Positions 1 through 4,808 of a stretch of DNA of 5,951 nucleotides are shown in pieces (within the stretch, counting starts at the first letter, position 1; each line of letters opens with the position of its first letter). A program made the translations under genes and the position numbers. The DNA is from Campylobacterales bacterium. Lineage in GTDB: Bacteria; Campylobacterota; Campylobacteria; Campylobacterales; JAADDG01. The stretch lies in contig JALVCR010000012.1 of NCBI GenBank assembly GCA_027009865.1, positions 1 to 5,951 of the forward strand. Reading direction: 5' to 3'. The notes beneath the pieces were generated by a model that was given only the letters and a program-made list of their open reading frames with translations, was not told the DNA's origin and did not search any database.

Positions 1-198
1 ATCAAAATGAGATAAAATTTTCTTATCTTTGATTTTTGAAAATTGTTCAGCTATTGAAGTTAGATGCATTAATATTGCAGGCTGGGTAATTTTCTTATCT
101 TCTAAAGCTTTTACGATACTACTTTCACAAATATCTAAAATATAATCAATTTTTACTAAAATTAATTTTAATCTATCTAAATCATCTTGATTATACAT
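1..198 (-). CDS. hepT: HepT-like HEPN-domain RNase toxin, N-terminal part (cut by window edge)
   Basis: Reading the minus strand from the ATG at 198 gives 66 open codons to the window edge, beginning MYNQDDLDRLKLILVKIDYI. The all-helical pattern, with DRLKLILVKIDYI near the start and KKITQPAILMHLTSIAEQFSKI later, fits the N-terminal half of the HepT/DUF86 HEPN family, where a 'D-x-x-x-Q-x-A-(I/V)-x-x-x-L-x-x-I-(G/A)-E' helix is typical. The start overlaps the end of the upstream mntA by 8 nt (ATGTATAA), so the two are translationally coupled. Known of the family: HepT is an RNase toxin with a C-terminal R-X4-6-H motif, and MntA-type partners can inactivate it by AMP transfer to a Tyr near that motif. 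The active-site half lies outside this window, so catalytic competence cannot be judged. Family assignment rests on pattern recognition and on the neighbour. Confidence 0.75.
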   Translation of the reverse strand, partial: MYNQDDLDRLKLILVKIDYILDICESSIVKALEDKKITQPAILMHLTSIAEQFSKIKDKKILSHFD

Positions 199-505
199 AA
201 ATAGCTTCTTTTTTTATTTTTTCTTTTATTTCACTTTGACTATTTAAATCAAACAAATCTACTTTTACATTAAATTTATTGGCAATTTTATCTCTTAAAT
301 TTTCATTTAAAAAAGTAAAAGCATTCCACCCTGGATATTTTTGTAAAAAATCTTCTGATGTTTCATATACTATATCAATATCGCTATTTTTATTATTGGT
401 TCCTTTTGCAAAAGAGCCAAATAATCCAATACGAACTATACCTTGAGATTTTAATTGTGATTTAAGTAATTTTAAGTATTTTAAAATCTCTTCTTTTGAA
501 ATCAT
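191..505 (-). CDS. mntA: MNT-family minimal nucleotidyltransferase, antitoxin of HEPN/MNT pair
   Basis: This 104-residue protein has the complete pol-beta-type minimal nucleotidyltransferase signature. GSF is at residues 30-32, followed at the family spacing by the metal-binding pair D42-I-D44 in NSDIDIV, and the third acidic position is probably D83 in VDLFD. The preceding strand IVRIGLFGS is typical of MntA/MJ0435-like proteins. Known of the family: MntA transfers AMP from ATP onto its cognate HEPN toxin and neutralises it. The order mntA then hepT with an 8-nt overlap supports a toxin-antitoxin operon. With GSF and all three Asp residues present, the enzyme looks active. The ATG at 505 has a GAGGA ribosome site 9 nt upstream. 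Hand-counted GC over 181-480 is about 22%, well below the neighbouring genes, suggesting horizontal acquisition. Confidence 0.9.
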   Translation of the reverse strand: MISKEEILKYLKLLKSQLKSQGIVRIGLFGSFAKGTNNKNSDIDIVYETSEDFLQKYPGWNAFTFLNENLRDKIANKFNVKVDLFDLNSQSEIKEKIKKEAIYV

Positions 506-514
506 CTGTTTTTT

Positions 515-519
515 TCCTC
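515..519 (-). promoter_or_regulatory. Ribosome binding site of mntA
   Basis: The minus strand reads GAGGA, then nine bases (AAAAAACAG) before the ATG at 505. This is a good anti-16S match at usable spacing and supports that start. Confidence 0.7.
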
Positions 520-548
520 AAAATATCACATTCTTTAACGTTTTTTAA

Positions 549-557
549 ATTATACCA
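549..557 (-). promoter_or_regulatory. Extended -10 promoter of mntA-hepT
   Basis: The minus strand reads TGGTATAAT, a perfect TATAAT with an upstream TG motif. It would start transcription near 542 and give a leader of about 36 nt. No -35 hexamer is evident; the upstream DNA is AT-rich, as is usual for sigma-70-type promoters in Campylobacterota. The surrounding 129-bp gap (506-634) shows no other recognisable element. Confidence 0.65.
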
Positions 558-634
558 AATTTACATCGATATATATTAAGTCCAACTTTTCCTATTTTGC
601 ATTTTTTTTAAACGCACAACATCAGTTTGTAAAT

Positions 635-1507
635 TTATACATTTTGCTTTATGAATTCCATAAATTCTTCAAATAATCTTGTTTTGGTTTTATTTTTATG
701 ATAGAGCATATAAAGGTTTCTCTTAAAATCCATATTTTTTATCTTCACCTCAAAAAGCTCTCCCTCTTTTAGCTCCCTTTTTACAGCATGTTTTGAGATG
801 CAAGTTATTGTCTCTTTGTGAGAGAGAACGCTTTTTATTTCCTCAAATTCTGAAAATTCAAGAAATATATTTAATTTTAGAGAGAGTTTTCCAAGTTTTT
901 TTATAAAAAAATCTCTCGTTCCAGAACCCTTTTCTCTCATAATCCATTTTCTATCCAAAAGAGTGTCTATATATCTCTCTTTTTTGGCAAGCTCCCTGTC
1001 GCTTGATACTACTATTAACTCATCTTGAGCTATTTTAATACAATTTAGATCCATATCTTCAACTTCATTTTCTATAAATCCTATATCGCTTTTTGCTTCG
1101 TGAAGCTTTCTTATTATAAATTCCGAGTTTGCCGTCTCTTTTTCTATTTTTATTTGAGGATATTTAATTAAAAATCTATATATGGGATCGGCCAAAATAT
1201 ATCCGCTTATTGTTTTGCTTGCTATTATTTTAAGCTCTCCTCCCATTTTATTTTTTGAAAAGATATTTTGAGCATCTTTCAATGCTATAAGGTGGGGCTC
1301 TATAATCTTTTTAAAATATCTTCCTCTTTCATTTAAAATAAGTTTTTTCCCGACTCTGTCAAAAAGCCTTTCTCCAAGTTTCTCTTCAAGAGATTTTATA
1401 GCTAAAGATATAGCCGACTGAGTTACTTTAAAATCCTTTGCTGCTTTGCTTACGTTTGTATTTTCTGAAAGATATATGAAAAAATCAAGCTCTTTTATTG
1501 TAAACAT
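635..1507 (-). CDS. LysR-type transcriptional regulator (YeiE/CysL-like), probable regulator of adjacent yeiH
   Basis: This 290-residue protein has normal LysR-family length. Residues 4-63 form the winged helix-turn-helix: the recognition region runs NVSKAAKDFKVTQSAIS (18-34), followed by the conserved IKSLEEKLGERLFDR (37-51). A linker helix (about 64-86) leads to the effector-binding domain (about 90-288), where GELKIIAS starts the first periplasmic-binding-protein-like lobe. Residues 191-201, REKGSGTRDFF, match the REpGSGTR motif of the CysL/YeiE/CbbR-like branch. It is divergent from yeiH across 114 bp, the classic layout for a LysR protein controlling its neighbour and itself. In enterobacteria the LysR protein YeiE is encoded beside yeiH and linked to sulfite response, so sulfite or a related oxyanion is a reasonable but inferred effector. 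The ATG at 1507 has AAGG 7 nt upstream. Confidence 0.9.
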   Translation of the reverse strand: MFTIKELDFFIYLSENTNVSKAAKDFKVTQSAISLAIKSLEEKLGERLFDRVGKKLILNERGRYFKKIIEPHLIALKDAQNIFSKNKMGGELKIIASKTISGYILADPIYRFLIKYPQIKIEKETANSEFIIRKLHEAKSDIGFIENEVEDMDLNCIKIAQDELIVVSSDRELAKKERYIDTLLDRKWIMREKGSGTRDFFIKKLGKLSLKLNIFLEFSEFEEIKSVLSHKETITCISKHAVKRELKEGELFEVKIKNMDFKRNLYMLYHKNKTKTRLFEEFMEFIKQNV

Positions 1508-1534
1508 AATAAAACCTTATTTGTTTTTTTAAAC

Positions 1535-1540
1535 ATTATA
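1535..1540 (-). promoter_or_regulatory. -10 element of lysR promoter
   Basis: The minus strand reads TATAAT (in GATATAATG), predicting a start near 1528 and a leader of about 20 nt. It mirrors the yeiH -10: ATTATAT at 1535-1541 and ATATAAT at 1578-1584 form a perfect 7-bp inverted repeat, so the two promoters face apart with 38 bp between their -10 hexamers. That is the space where a LysR tetramer would act. Confidence 0.6.
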
Positions 1541-1578
1541 TCAAATTTTATTTATTTTGCTTATGTTTATTTTTGTAA

Positions 1579-1584
1579 TATAAT
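1579..1584 (+). promoter_or_regulatory. -10 element of yeiH promoter
   Basis: TATAAT is present, predicting a start near 1591 and a leader of about 31 nt. A poor -35 candidate, TTGCTT, lies at 1557-1562 with 16-bp spacing. A weak -35 would fit an activator-dependent promoter, but weak -35 sequences are also normal in this phylum. Confidence 0.6.
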
Positions 1585-1610
1585 ATCTTTTTAAAATAAA
1601 AAAATCTTAT

Positions 1611-1616
1611 AAAGGA
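1611..1616 (+). promoter_or_regulatory. Ribosome binding site that selects the yeiH start
   Basis: AAAGGA sits directly against the ATG at 1616 and in fact overlaps its A, leaving no spacing, but it lies 5 nt before the in-frame ATG at 1622. The second ATG is therefore the more likely start, shortening the protein by two residues (M-K). Confidence 0.7.
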
Positions 1617-1621
1617 TGAAG

Positions 1622-2647
1622 ATGGCTTTTAGCAAGGAAAACAGGGGACACACCTTAAGCGGTATTTTGTTTGTGGCTCTATTTGCCATGGCTGCCACAT
1701 ATTTGGCGGGATTTAAATTTTTTAAGGATTTAGGAATAAGCCCTTTGATTATAGGTATCATAATAGGAATGTTTTACGCTAATACTTTAAGAAATAAGCT
1801 TCCAAAAGAGTGGGTTCCGGGAATTATTTTTTCTACAAAAACTCTTCTTAGAGCAGCTATTGTTTTTTACGGATTTAGACTCACTTTCCAAAATATAGCT
1901 GAAGTTGGAATTGCCGGAATACTTGTTAGCACAATTATGGTTGCCACAACTTTTATTATCGGTTATTATGTTGGAGTAAAAGTTTTAAAACTTGATAGAG
2001 ACACTTCCATTTTAACAAGTGCAGGAAGCTCTATCTGCGGAGCGGCGGCCGTTTTGGCGACAGAGCCGGTTGTAGAAGCAGAAGCTTATAAAAGCGCAAT
2101 AGCTGTTTCTACGGTTGTTCTTTTTGGAACGATAGCGATGTTTTTGTATCCGTTTTTGTATAAAAGCGGTATTTTGGGATTTGATCCAAAAGAGATGGGA
2201 ATTTATATAGGCGGAACGGTTCATGAAGTAGCCCACGTAGTAGCCGCCGGAAATGCTGTTGGAACGGTAACTGCGGAAAATGCGGTAATTGTAAAAATGA
2301 TAAGAGTTATGCTGATAGCTCCGTTTTTGCTAATACTTGGATTTTGGCTTGCAAAAAGCGCTACAAACAAGGCTGCCGGTTCTAAAACAAAAGTTGCCAT
2401 TCCTTGGTTTGCCGTTTTGTTTATAGCGGTTGCCGGATTTAACTCTTTGAATCTGTTGCCATCAAATGTTGTCTCTACCATTAATGAGTTGGATACTTTC
2501 GCTTTGACTATGGCTATGAGCGCTCTTGGAATGGAGACAAATTTTTCAAAATTTAAAGGTGTAGGGCTTAAACCTATCTATTTGGCTTTGGTTTTATTTG
2601 TATGGCTTTTGGTTGGGGGATACGCGGTAACAAAAATTTTTGGCTGA
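1622..2647 (+). CDS. yeiH: YeiH-family putative sulfate/sulfite exporter, inner-membrane protein
   Basis: This 341-residue, very hydrophobic protein of about ten membrane segments is close to the usual family length of about 350. Motifs typical of the YeiH family (UPF0324, Cons_hypoth698) are clear. GISPLIIGIIIGMFYANTL lies near residue 38, with RAAIVFYGFRLTFQ following. GSSICGAAAV (135-144) probably forms a re-entrant or pore region with a conserved Cys, and GGTVHEVAHVVAAG spans about 197-210 with two conserved His. These half-site motifs resemble an inverted-repeat transporter fold. The family is annotated as putative sulfate exporters; the substrate is not proven by sequence. A divergent YeiE/CysL-like regulator supports a role in sulfur oxyanion stress, for instance sulfite removal. 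An upstream ATG at 1616 is less likely because it abuts the ribosome site. No accessory subunit is encoded nearby. Confidence 0.92.
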   Translation: MAFSKENRGHTLSGILFVALFAMAATYLAGFKFFKDLGISPLIIGIIIGMFYANTLRNKLPKEWVPGIIFSTKTLLRAAIVFYGFRLTFQNIAEVGIAGILVSTIMVATTFIIGYYVGVKVLKLDRDTSILTSAGSSICGAAAVLATEPVVEAEAYKSAIAVSTVVLFGTIAMFLYPFLYKSGILGFDPKEMGIYIGGTVHEVAHVVAAGNAVGTVTAENAVIVKMIRVMLIAPFLLILGFWLAKSATNKAAGSKTKVAIPWFAVLFIAVAGFNSLNLLPSNVVSTINELDTFALTMAMSALGMETNFSKFKGVGLKPIYLALVLFVWLLVGGYAVTKIFG

Positions 2648-2663
2648 TGTTACCGTAAGTTAT

Positions 2664-2699
2664 CAATTTTTAAAAATTTTTTTAAATTGAATTTTTTTT
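2664..2699 (+). terminator. Possible weak AT-rich terminator after yeiH
   Basis: CAATTT (2664-2669) pairs with AAATTG (2684-2689), and the A/T-rich interior can extend the stem imperfectly. Eight Ts follow at 2692-2699. The stem has almost no G-C pairs, so intrinsic termination would be weak; the T-rich run may serve the downstream promoter instead. Confidence 0.35.
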
Positions 2700-2731
2700 C
2701 TTTTTTCCTATCTTTTTTCTTTTTATTTGGA

Positions 2732-2737
2732 TATAAT
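2732..2737 (+). promoter_or_regulatory. -10 element of RRM gene promoter
   Basis: TATAAT in the context TTTGGATATAATG predicts a start near 2744 and a leader of about 44 nt. It is preceded by a 37-nt run (2692-2728) that is pyrimidine apart from two A bases, which may act as a curved or UP-like upstream region in place of a -35. Confidence 0.65.
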
Positions 2738-2750
2738 GTTTTTTACAAAC

Positions 2751-2764
2751 GAAGCGTAAGCTTC
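2751..2764 (+). promoter_or_regulatory. Leader hairpin with GNRA-type loop upstream of the RRM gene
   Basis: GAAGC (2751-2755), GTAA (2756-2759) and GCTTC (2760-2764) form a perfect 5-bp stem closed by a GUAA tetraloop, a stable GNRA-class loop in RNA. It lies inside the predicted 5' leader, 7 nt before the AGGAG ribosome site at 2772-2776. It could stabilise the mRNA or be a binding site for translational control; this role is inferred. Confidence 0.45.
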
Positions 2765-2787
2765 TATTTCCAGGAGAAAGAAGAAAG

Positions 2788-3054
2788 ATGAACATTTATG
2801 TCGGTAATTTATTTTACGGAATGAGCGAAGATGAGTTGAGAGATCAGTTTGCCTCTTATGGAGAAGTTAGCAGTGTTAGAATTATAACTGACAGAGAGAC
2901 AAGAAGATCCAAAGGTTTTGGTTTTGTAGATATGCCAAATGACGAAGAGGCAAAAAAAGCTATCGAAGAGTTAAACGGAAAAGAGGTCAGCGGAAGAACT
3001 TTAAGAGTAAATGAAGCAAGACCAAGAGAAGAGAGACCAAGAAACAGATTCTAA
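2788..3054 (+). CDS. Single-RRM RNA-binding protein
   Basis: This 88-residue protein is essentially one RNA recognition motif with a short basic tail. RNP2 is IYVGNL (3-8) and RNP1 is KGFGFVDM (42-49). The aromatic nucleic-acid-stacking positions Y4, F44 and F46 are all present, and the beta-alpha-beta-beta-alpha-beta order is complete, ending with GRTLRVNEARP. The tail, PREERPRNRF, is Arg-rich, unlike the Gly-rich tails of cyanobacterial Rbp proteins. Small RRM proteins of this type are common in Campylobacterota (Helicobacter pylori HP0827 is a similar-sized example that binds single-stranded nucleic acid) and in cyanobacteria, where several respond to cold. The targets here are unknown. 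It has its own promoter, a hairpin leader and a following hairpin terminator, so it is transcribed alone. AGGAG lies 11 nt before the ATG, a somewhat long spacing. Confidence 0.93.
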   Translation: MNIYVGNLFYGMSEDELRDQFASYGEVSSVRIITDRETRRSKGFGFVDMPNDEEAKKAIEELNGKEVSGRTLRVNEARPREERPRNRF

Positions 3055-3071
3055 TCTTTAAAAAATCAAAT

Positions 3072-3090
3072 CTCCGCCTTTTAGGCGGAG
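3072..3090 (+). terminator. Hairpin terminator after the RRM gene
   Basis: CTCCGCC (3072-3078) pairs perfectly with GGCGGAG (3084-3090), and T3079-A3083 can add an eighth pair, leaving a TTT loop. The stem is very GC-rich against its AT-rich surroundings and begins 17 nt after the RRM stop codon. The downstream T-tract is interrupted (CTTCTAAAATTACTTCTTTTT), so termination may be incomplete. Confidence 0.7.
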
Positions 3091-3135
3091 CTTCTAAAAT
3101 TACTTCTTTTTATCCCCTTATTTATTTTATTTTAC

Positions 3136-3141
3136 TATAAT
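3136..3141 (+). promoter_or_regulatory. -10 element of suhB-like gene promoter
   Basis: TATAAT occurs after a T-rich stretch and predicts a start near 3148 with a leader of about 25 nt. It lies downstream of the RRM terminator, so the phosphatase gene can be transcribed independently. Confidence 0.55.
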
Positions 3142-3160
3142 TACTTGAAATCTTTTTATC

Positions 3161-3167
3161 AAAGGAG
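3161..3167 (+). promoter_or_regulatory. Ribosome binding site that fixes the GTG start
   Basis: AAAGGAG is followed after 5 nt by GTG at 3173. The next in-frame ATG at 3185 would be 17 nt away, so the GTG is preferred. Confidence 0.75.
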
Positions 3168-3172
3168 CCGTA

Positions 3173-3937
3173 GTGCTTGAAGATATGATATCGTTAGCCA
3201 AAGAGGCCGGAGAGATTTTAAAAGAGGGATATTTTGGCAAAAAAGAGATTTTTTATAAGGGTAAAGTTGATTTGGTTACCAAATACGATATAAAAATAGA
3301 TGCTTTTTTAAAATACGAAATCTCTTCCAGATATCCCGATTTTTCGATAATAGCCGAAGAGAGCGGCGAGAGCGGAGAAGGAGAAGAGGGAGCTATTTAT
3401 ATCGACCCGATAGACGGAACCACAAATTTTGTTCACTCCATACCTTTTTGCTGTGTTTCAATAGGAGTTTGGAAGAAAAACTCTCCATATATAGGGGTGG
3501 TTTACAATCCCATTTTAGATGAGCTCTTTTATGCTAAAAGAGGGGAGGGCGCTTTTTTGAACGGCTCTAAAATCAAAGTTTCCAATGTTGATAACTCCTA
3601 TCAGGCTCTTTTGGCTACCGGTTTTCCTTATACGAAAGTGGAGATGGGGGAAGATTTTAAATGGGTTATTAAAACTATGAAAAATCTTTTACCAAAAACA
3701 AGAGATATAAGAAGGCTTGGCTCGGCTGCTTTGGATCTTTGCTATGTGGCAAGAGGGAGTTTTGACGCTTTTTATGAGTGTAATCTAAAACCGTGGGATG
3801 TAGCAGCTGGAATTTGCATCTTAAAAGAAGCGGGAGGGAGAGTTAGCAATGAAAAAGGAAAAGAATATAAGATGAAAGATCACATAATAGTTGCTTCAAA
3901 TGGAAATCTTCATAACTTTATAATTGAAAATCTTTAA
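3173..3937 (+). CDS. suhB: Inositol monophosphatase family protein (SuhB-like)
   Basis: This 254-residue protein is close to the family length of about 260. The Mg-dependent phosphatase signature is complete: E62 in IIAEESGE, the DPIDGTTNF box at 78-86 with metal ligands D78 and D81, and WDVAAG at 208-213 with D209. The K-G-K-V-D-L-V-T-K-Y-D segment (29-39) is the usual N-terminal family motif. Known of the family: hydrolysis of inositol-1-phosphate and related sugar phosphates, and in some members fructose-1,6-bisphosphate or PAP. E. coli SuhB also joins the NusA-containing rRNA antitermination complex. Sequence alone does not choose the substrate. The start is GTG with a strong ribosome site. 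The 3' end overlaps the convergent pseudopilin gene by 4 nt, sharing TTAA, so no separate terminator exists between them. Confidence 0.93.
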   Translation: MLEDMISLAKEAGEILKEGYFGKKEIFYKGKVDLVTKYDIKIDAFLKYEISSRYPDFSIIAEESGESGEGEEGAIYIDPIDGTTNFVHSIPFCCVSIGVWKKNSPYIGVVYNPILDELFYAKRGEGAFLNGSKIKVSNVDNSYQALLATGFPYTKVEMGEDFKWVIKTMKNLLPKTRDIRRLGSAALDLCYVARGSFDAFYECNLKPWDVAAGICILKEAGGRVSNEKGKEYKMKDHIIVASNGNLHNFIIENL

Positions 3938-4746
3938 TTGTATCCGTCTTGAACAAGCTCTCTGAAATTTAATTTTTTGCCTTGTTTATCGGATCTTTGA
4001 ACGCTTATAAATCTTGGGGAGATTTTTGATTTTGGAAGTTTTCCATTTATATCTATAAGCACTAAAGATCCCGGCATTATAGATTTGTGGTTATAACTTA
4101 AAATTACTCCTTTAGAGGCGTTTAAATCTATCGGATAGGGCGAGCCGTTATATACCCAAAAGTCGTTGCTGTCAGGTTTATTTAGTGAGTCTCCGCCTGG
4201 ATTTTCCTTCACTCCTGAAAATCTGGAACTTGCCTGAGCAGTTATGGCTATTATATCATAGCTTGTGGAATCGTCTCCTCTTCCTCTCTCATCTATTCCG
4301 TTTTCGCTTGCCGGAATATAGGCTATCACTCTAAGAGATGTCTGGTTTTTTAAAACTTTACTGAAAATTTTTCCTCTATCATTAAAAATAGCATACTTTT
4401 TTGACATATCCATAAAAGAGGTGGAGTCAAATTTAGCCTCTTCTTTGCTTGAGTGCAAAGTTAAAAGCATTCCATCTCCAAACTCCTCCTCTTTACCGTC
4501 ATTATCTATATCAAAAGTTCTTATATCGTTATCCTCTCCTTTCGTATATCCTCCCGACGCTTCGTTGGTATATATAGAATTTGCTATTTTAAGGGCTTTT
4601 TGAGCGCTATTCATTGTCGATATTTCAGCATTTATTTTTGCTGTAGAGTCAAGTCTGTTAAATTTTGGTATGGCTATTGAAGCAAGTATTCCTATTATGA
4701 CTATAATAAATACGAGTTCTATTAGAGTGAAAGCCTTTTTGTTCAT
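3934..4746 (-). CDS. Type II secretion/type IV pilin-like prepilin (orphan pseudopilin)
   Basis: This 270-residue protein has a textbook class III leader. MNKKA is followed by FTLIELVFIIVIIGILASIA, with Glu at +5 (E10) and one hydrophobic helix (6-27). Prepilin peptidase would cut between A5 and F6; Ala at -1 is less usual than Gly. After an alpha-helical spine (about 28-57), a loop at 79-91 has the DxDxDG spacing of EF-hand-like calcium sites (D79, D81, D83, G84, acidic 86-88). The remaining domain is soluble, beta-rich in appearance and free of Cys. At 270 residues it is longer than major pseudopilins (about 140-170) and nearer to minor pseudopilins or filament-tip subunits. No other pilus or secretion gene is adjacent. 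AAGGAA at 4751-4756 precedes the ATG at 4746. Partner machinery is unknown. Confidence 0.88.
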   Translation of the reverse strand: MNKKAFTLIELVFIIVIIGILASIAIPKFNRLDSTAKINAEISTMNSAQKALKIANSIYTNEASGGYTKGEDNDIRTFDIDNDGKEEEFGDGMLLTLHSSKEEAKFDSTSFMDMSKKYAIFNDRGKIFSKVLKNQTSLRVIAYIPASENGIDERGRGDDSTSYDIIAITAQASSRFSGVKENPGGDSLNKPDSNDFWVYNGSPYPIDLNASKGVILSYNHKSIMPGSLVLIDINGKLPKSKISPRFISVQRSDKQGKKLNFRELVQDGYN

Positions 4747-4766
4747 AATTTTCCTTGAATAAATGG

Positions 4767-4772
4767 TACAAT
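4767..4772 (+). promoter_or_regulatory. -10 element of moeA promoter
   Basis: TACAAT preceded by TGG (4764-4766) makes an extended -10, predicting a start near 4779 and a leader of about 30 nt. It lies in the 62-bp gap between the divergent pseudopilin and moeA genes. Confidence 0.5.
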
Positions 4773-4781
4773 TTTATTAAA

Positions 4782-4787
4782 TTTATA
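4782..4787 (-). promoter_or_regulatory. Candidate -10 element of pseudopilin promoter
   Basis: The minus strand reads TATAAA in the context CGATATAAATTT, predicting a start near 4775 and a leader of about 29 nt. It would lie 10 bp from the moeA -10 on the other strand, so the two promoters could not be bound by polymerase at once. One-base deviation from consensus and no -35 keep this tentative. Confidence 0.35.
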
Positions 4788-4795
4788 TCGACATA

Positions 4796-4802
4796 AAAAG
4801 GA
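4796..4802 (+). promoter_or_regulatory. Ribosome binding site of moeA, supporting a TTG start
   Basis: AAAAGGA is followed after 6 nt by TTG at 4809. An in-frame TAA at 4794-4796 rules out any start further upstream, and no ATG occurs in frame before codon 52, inside the first conserved motif. Confidence 0.7.
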
Positions 4803-4808
4803 TTTTAT

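Noticed and set aside
613..630. AAAC...GTTT inverted repeat between lysR and mntA as a terminator for lysR
   Set aside because: The stem is only four pairs with a long loop, and on the minus strand it is followed by A rather than T residues.
1508..1621. Classical LysR-box (T-N11-A dyad) in the lysR/yeiH spacer
   Set aside because: The DNA is so AT-rich that many T-N11-A matches occur, and none has a convincing dyad; CAAAT...ATTTTG at 1542-1559 is imperfect.
2012..2481. Two minus-strand open frames (2012-2236 and 2221-2481)
   Set aside because: They lie wholly inside the well-supported yeiH gene, have no ribosome site or domain, and read as antisense shadows of its codons.
4421..4603. 60-codon plus-strand open frame
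   Set aside because: It is antisense within the pseudopilin gene, Ser/Leu-rich as expected of a shadow, with no promoter or ribosome site.
4772..4808. Possible Moco riboswitch ahead of moeA
   Set aside because: The predicted leader is about 30 nt and contains no pairing elements; Moco riboswitches are far larger.
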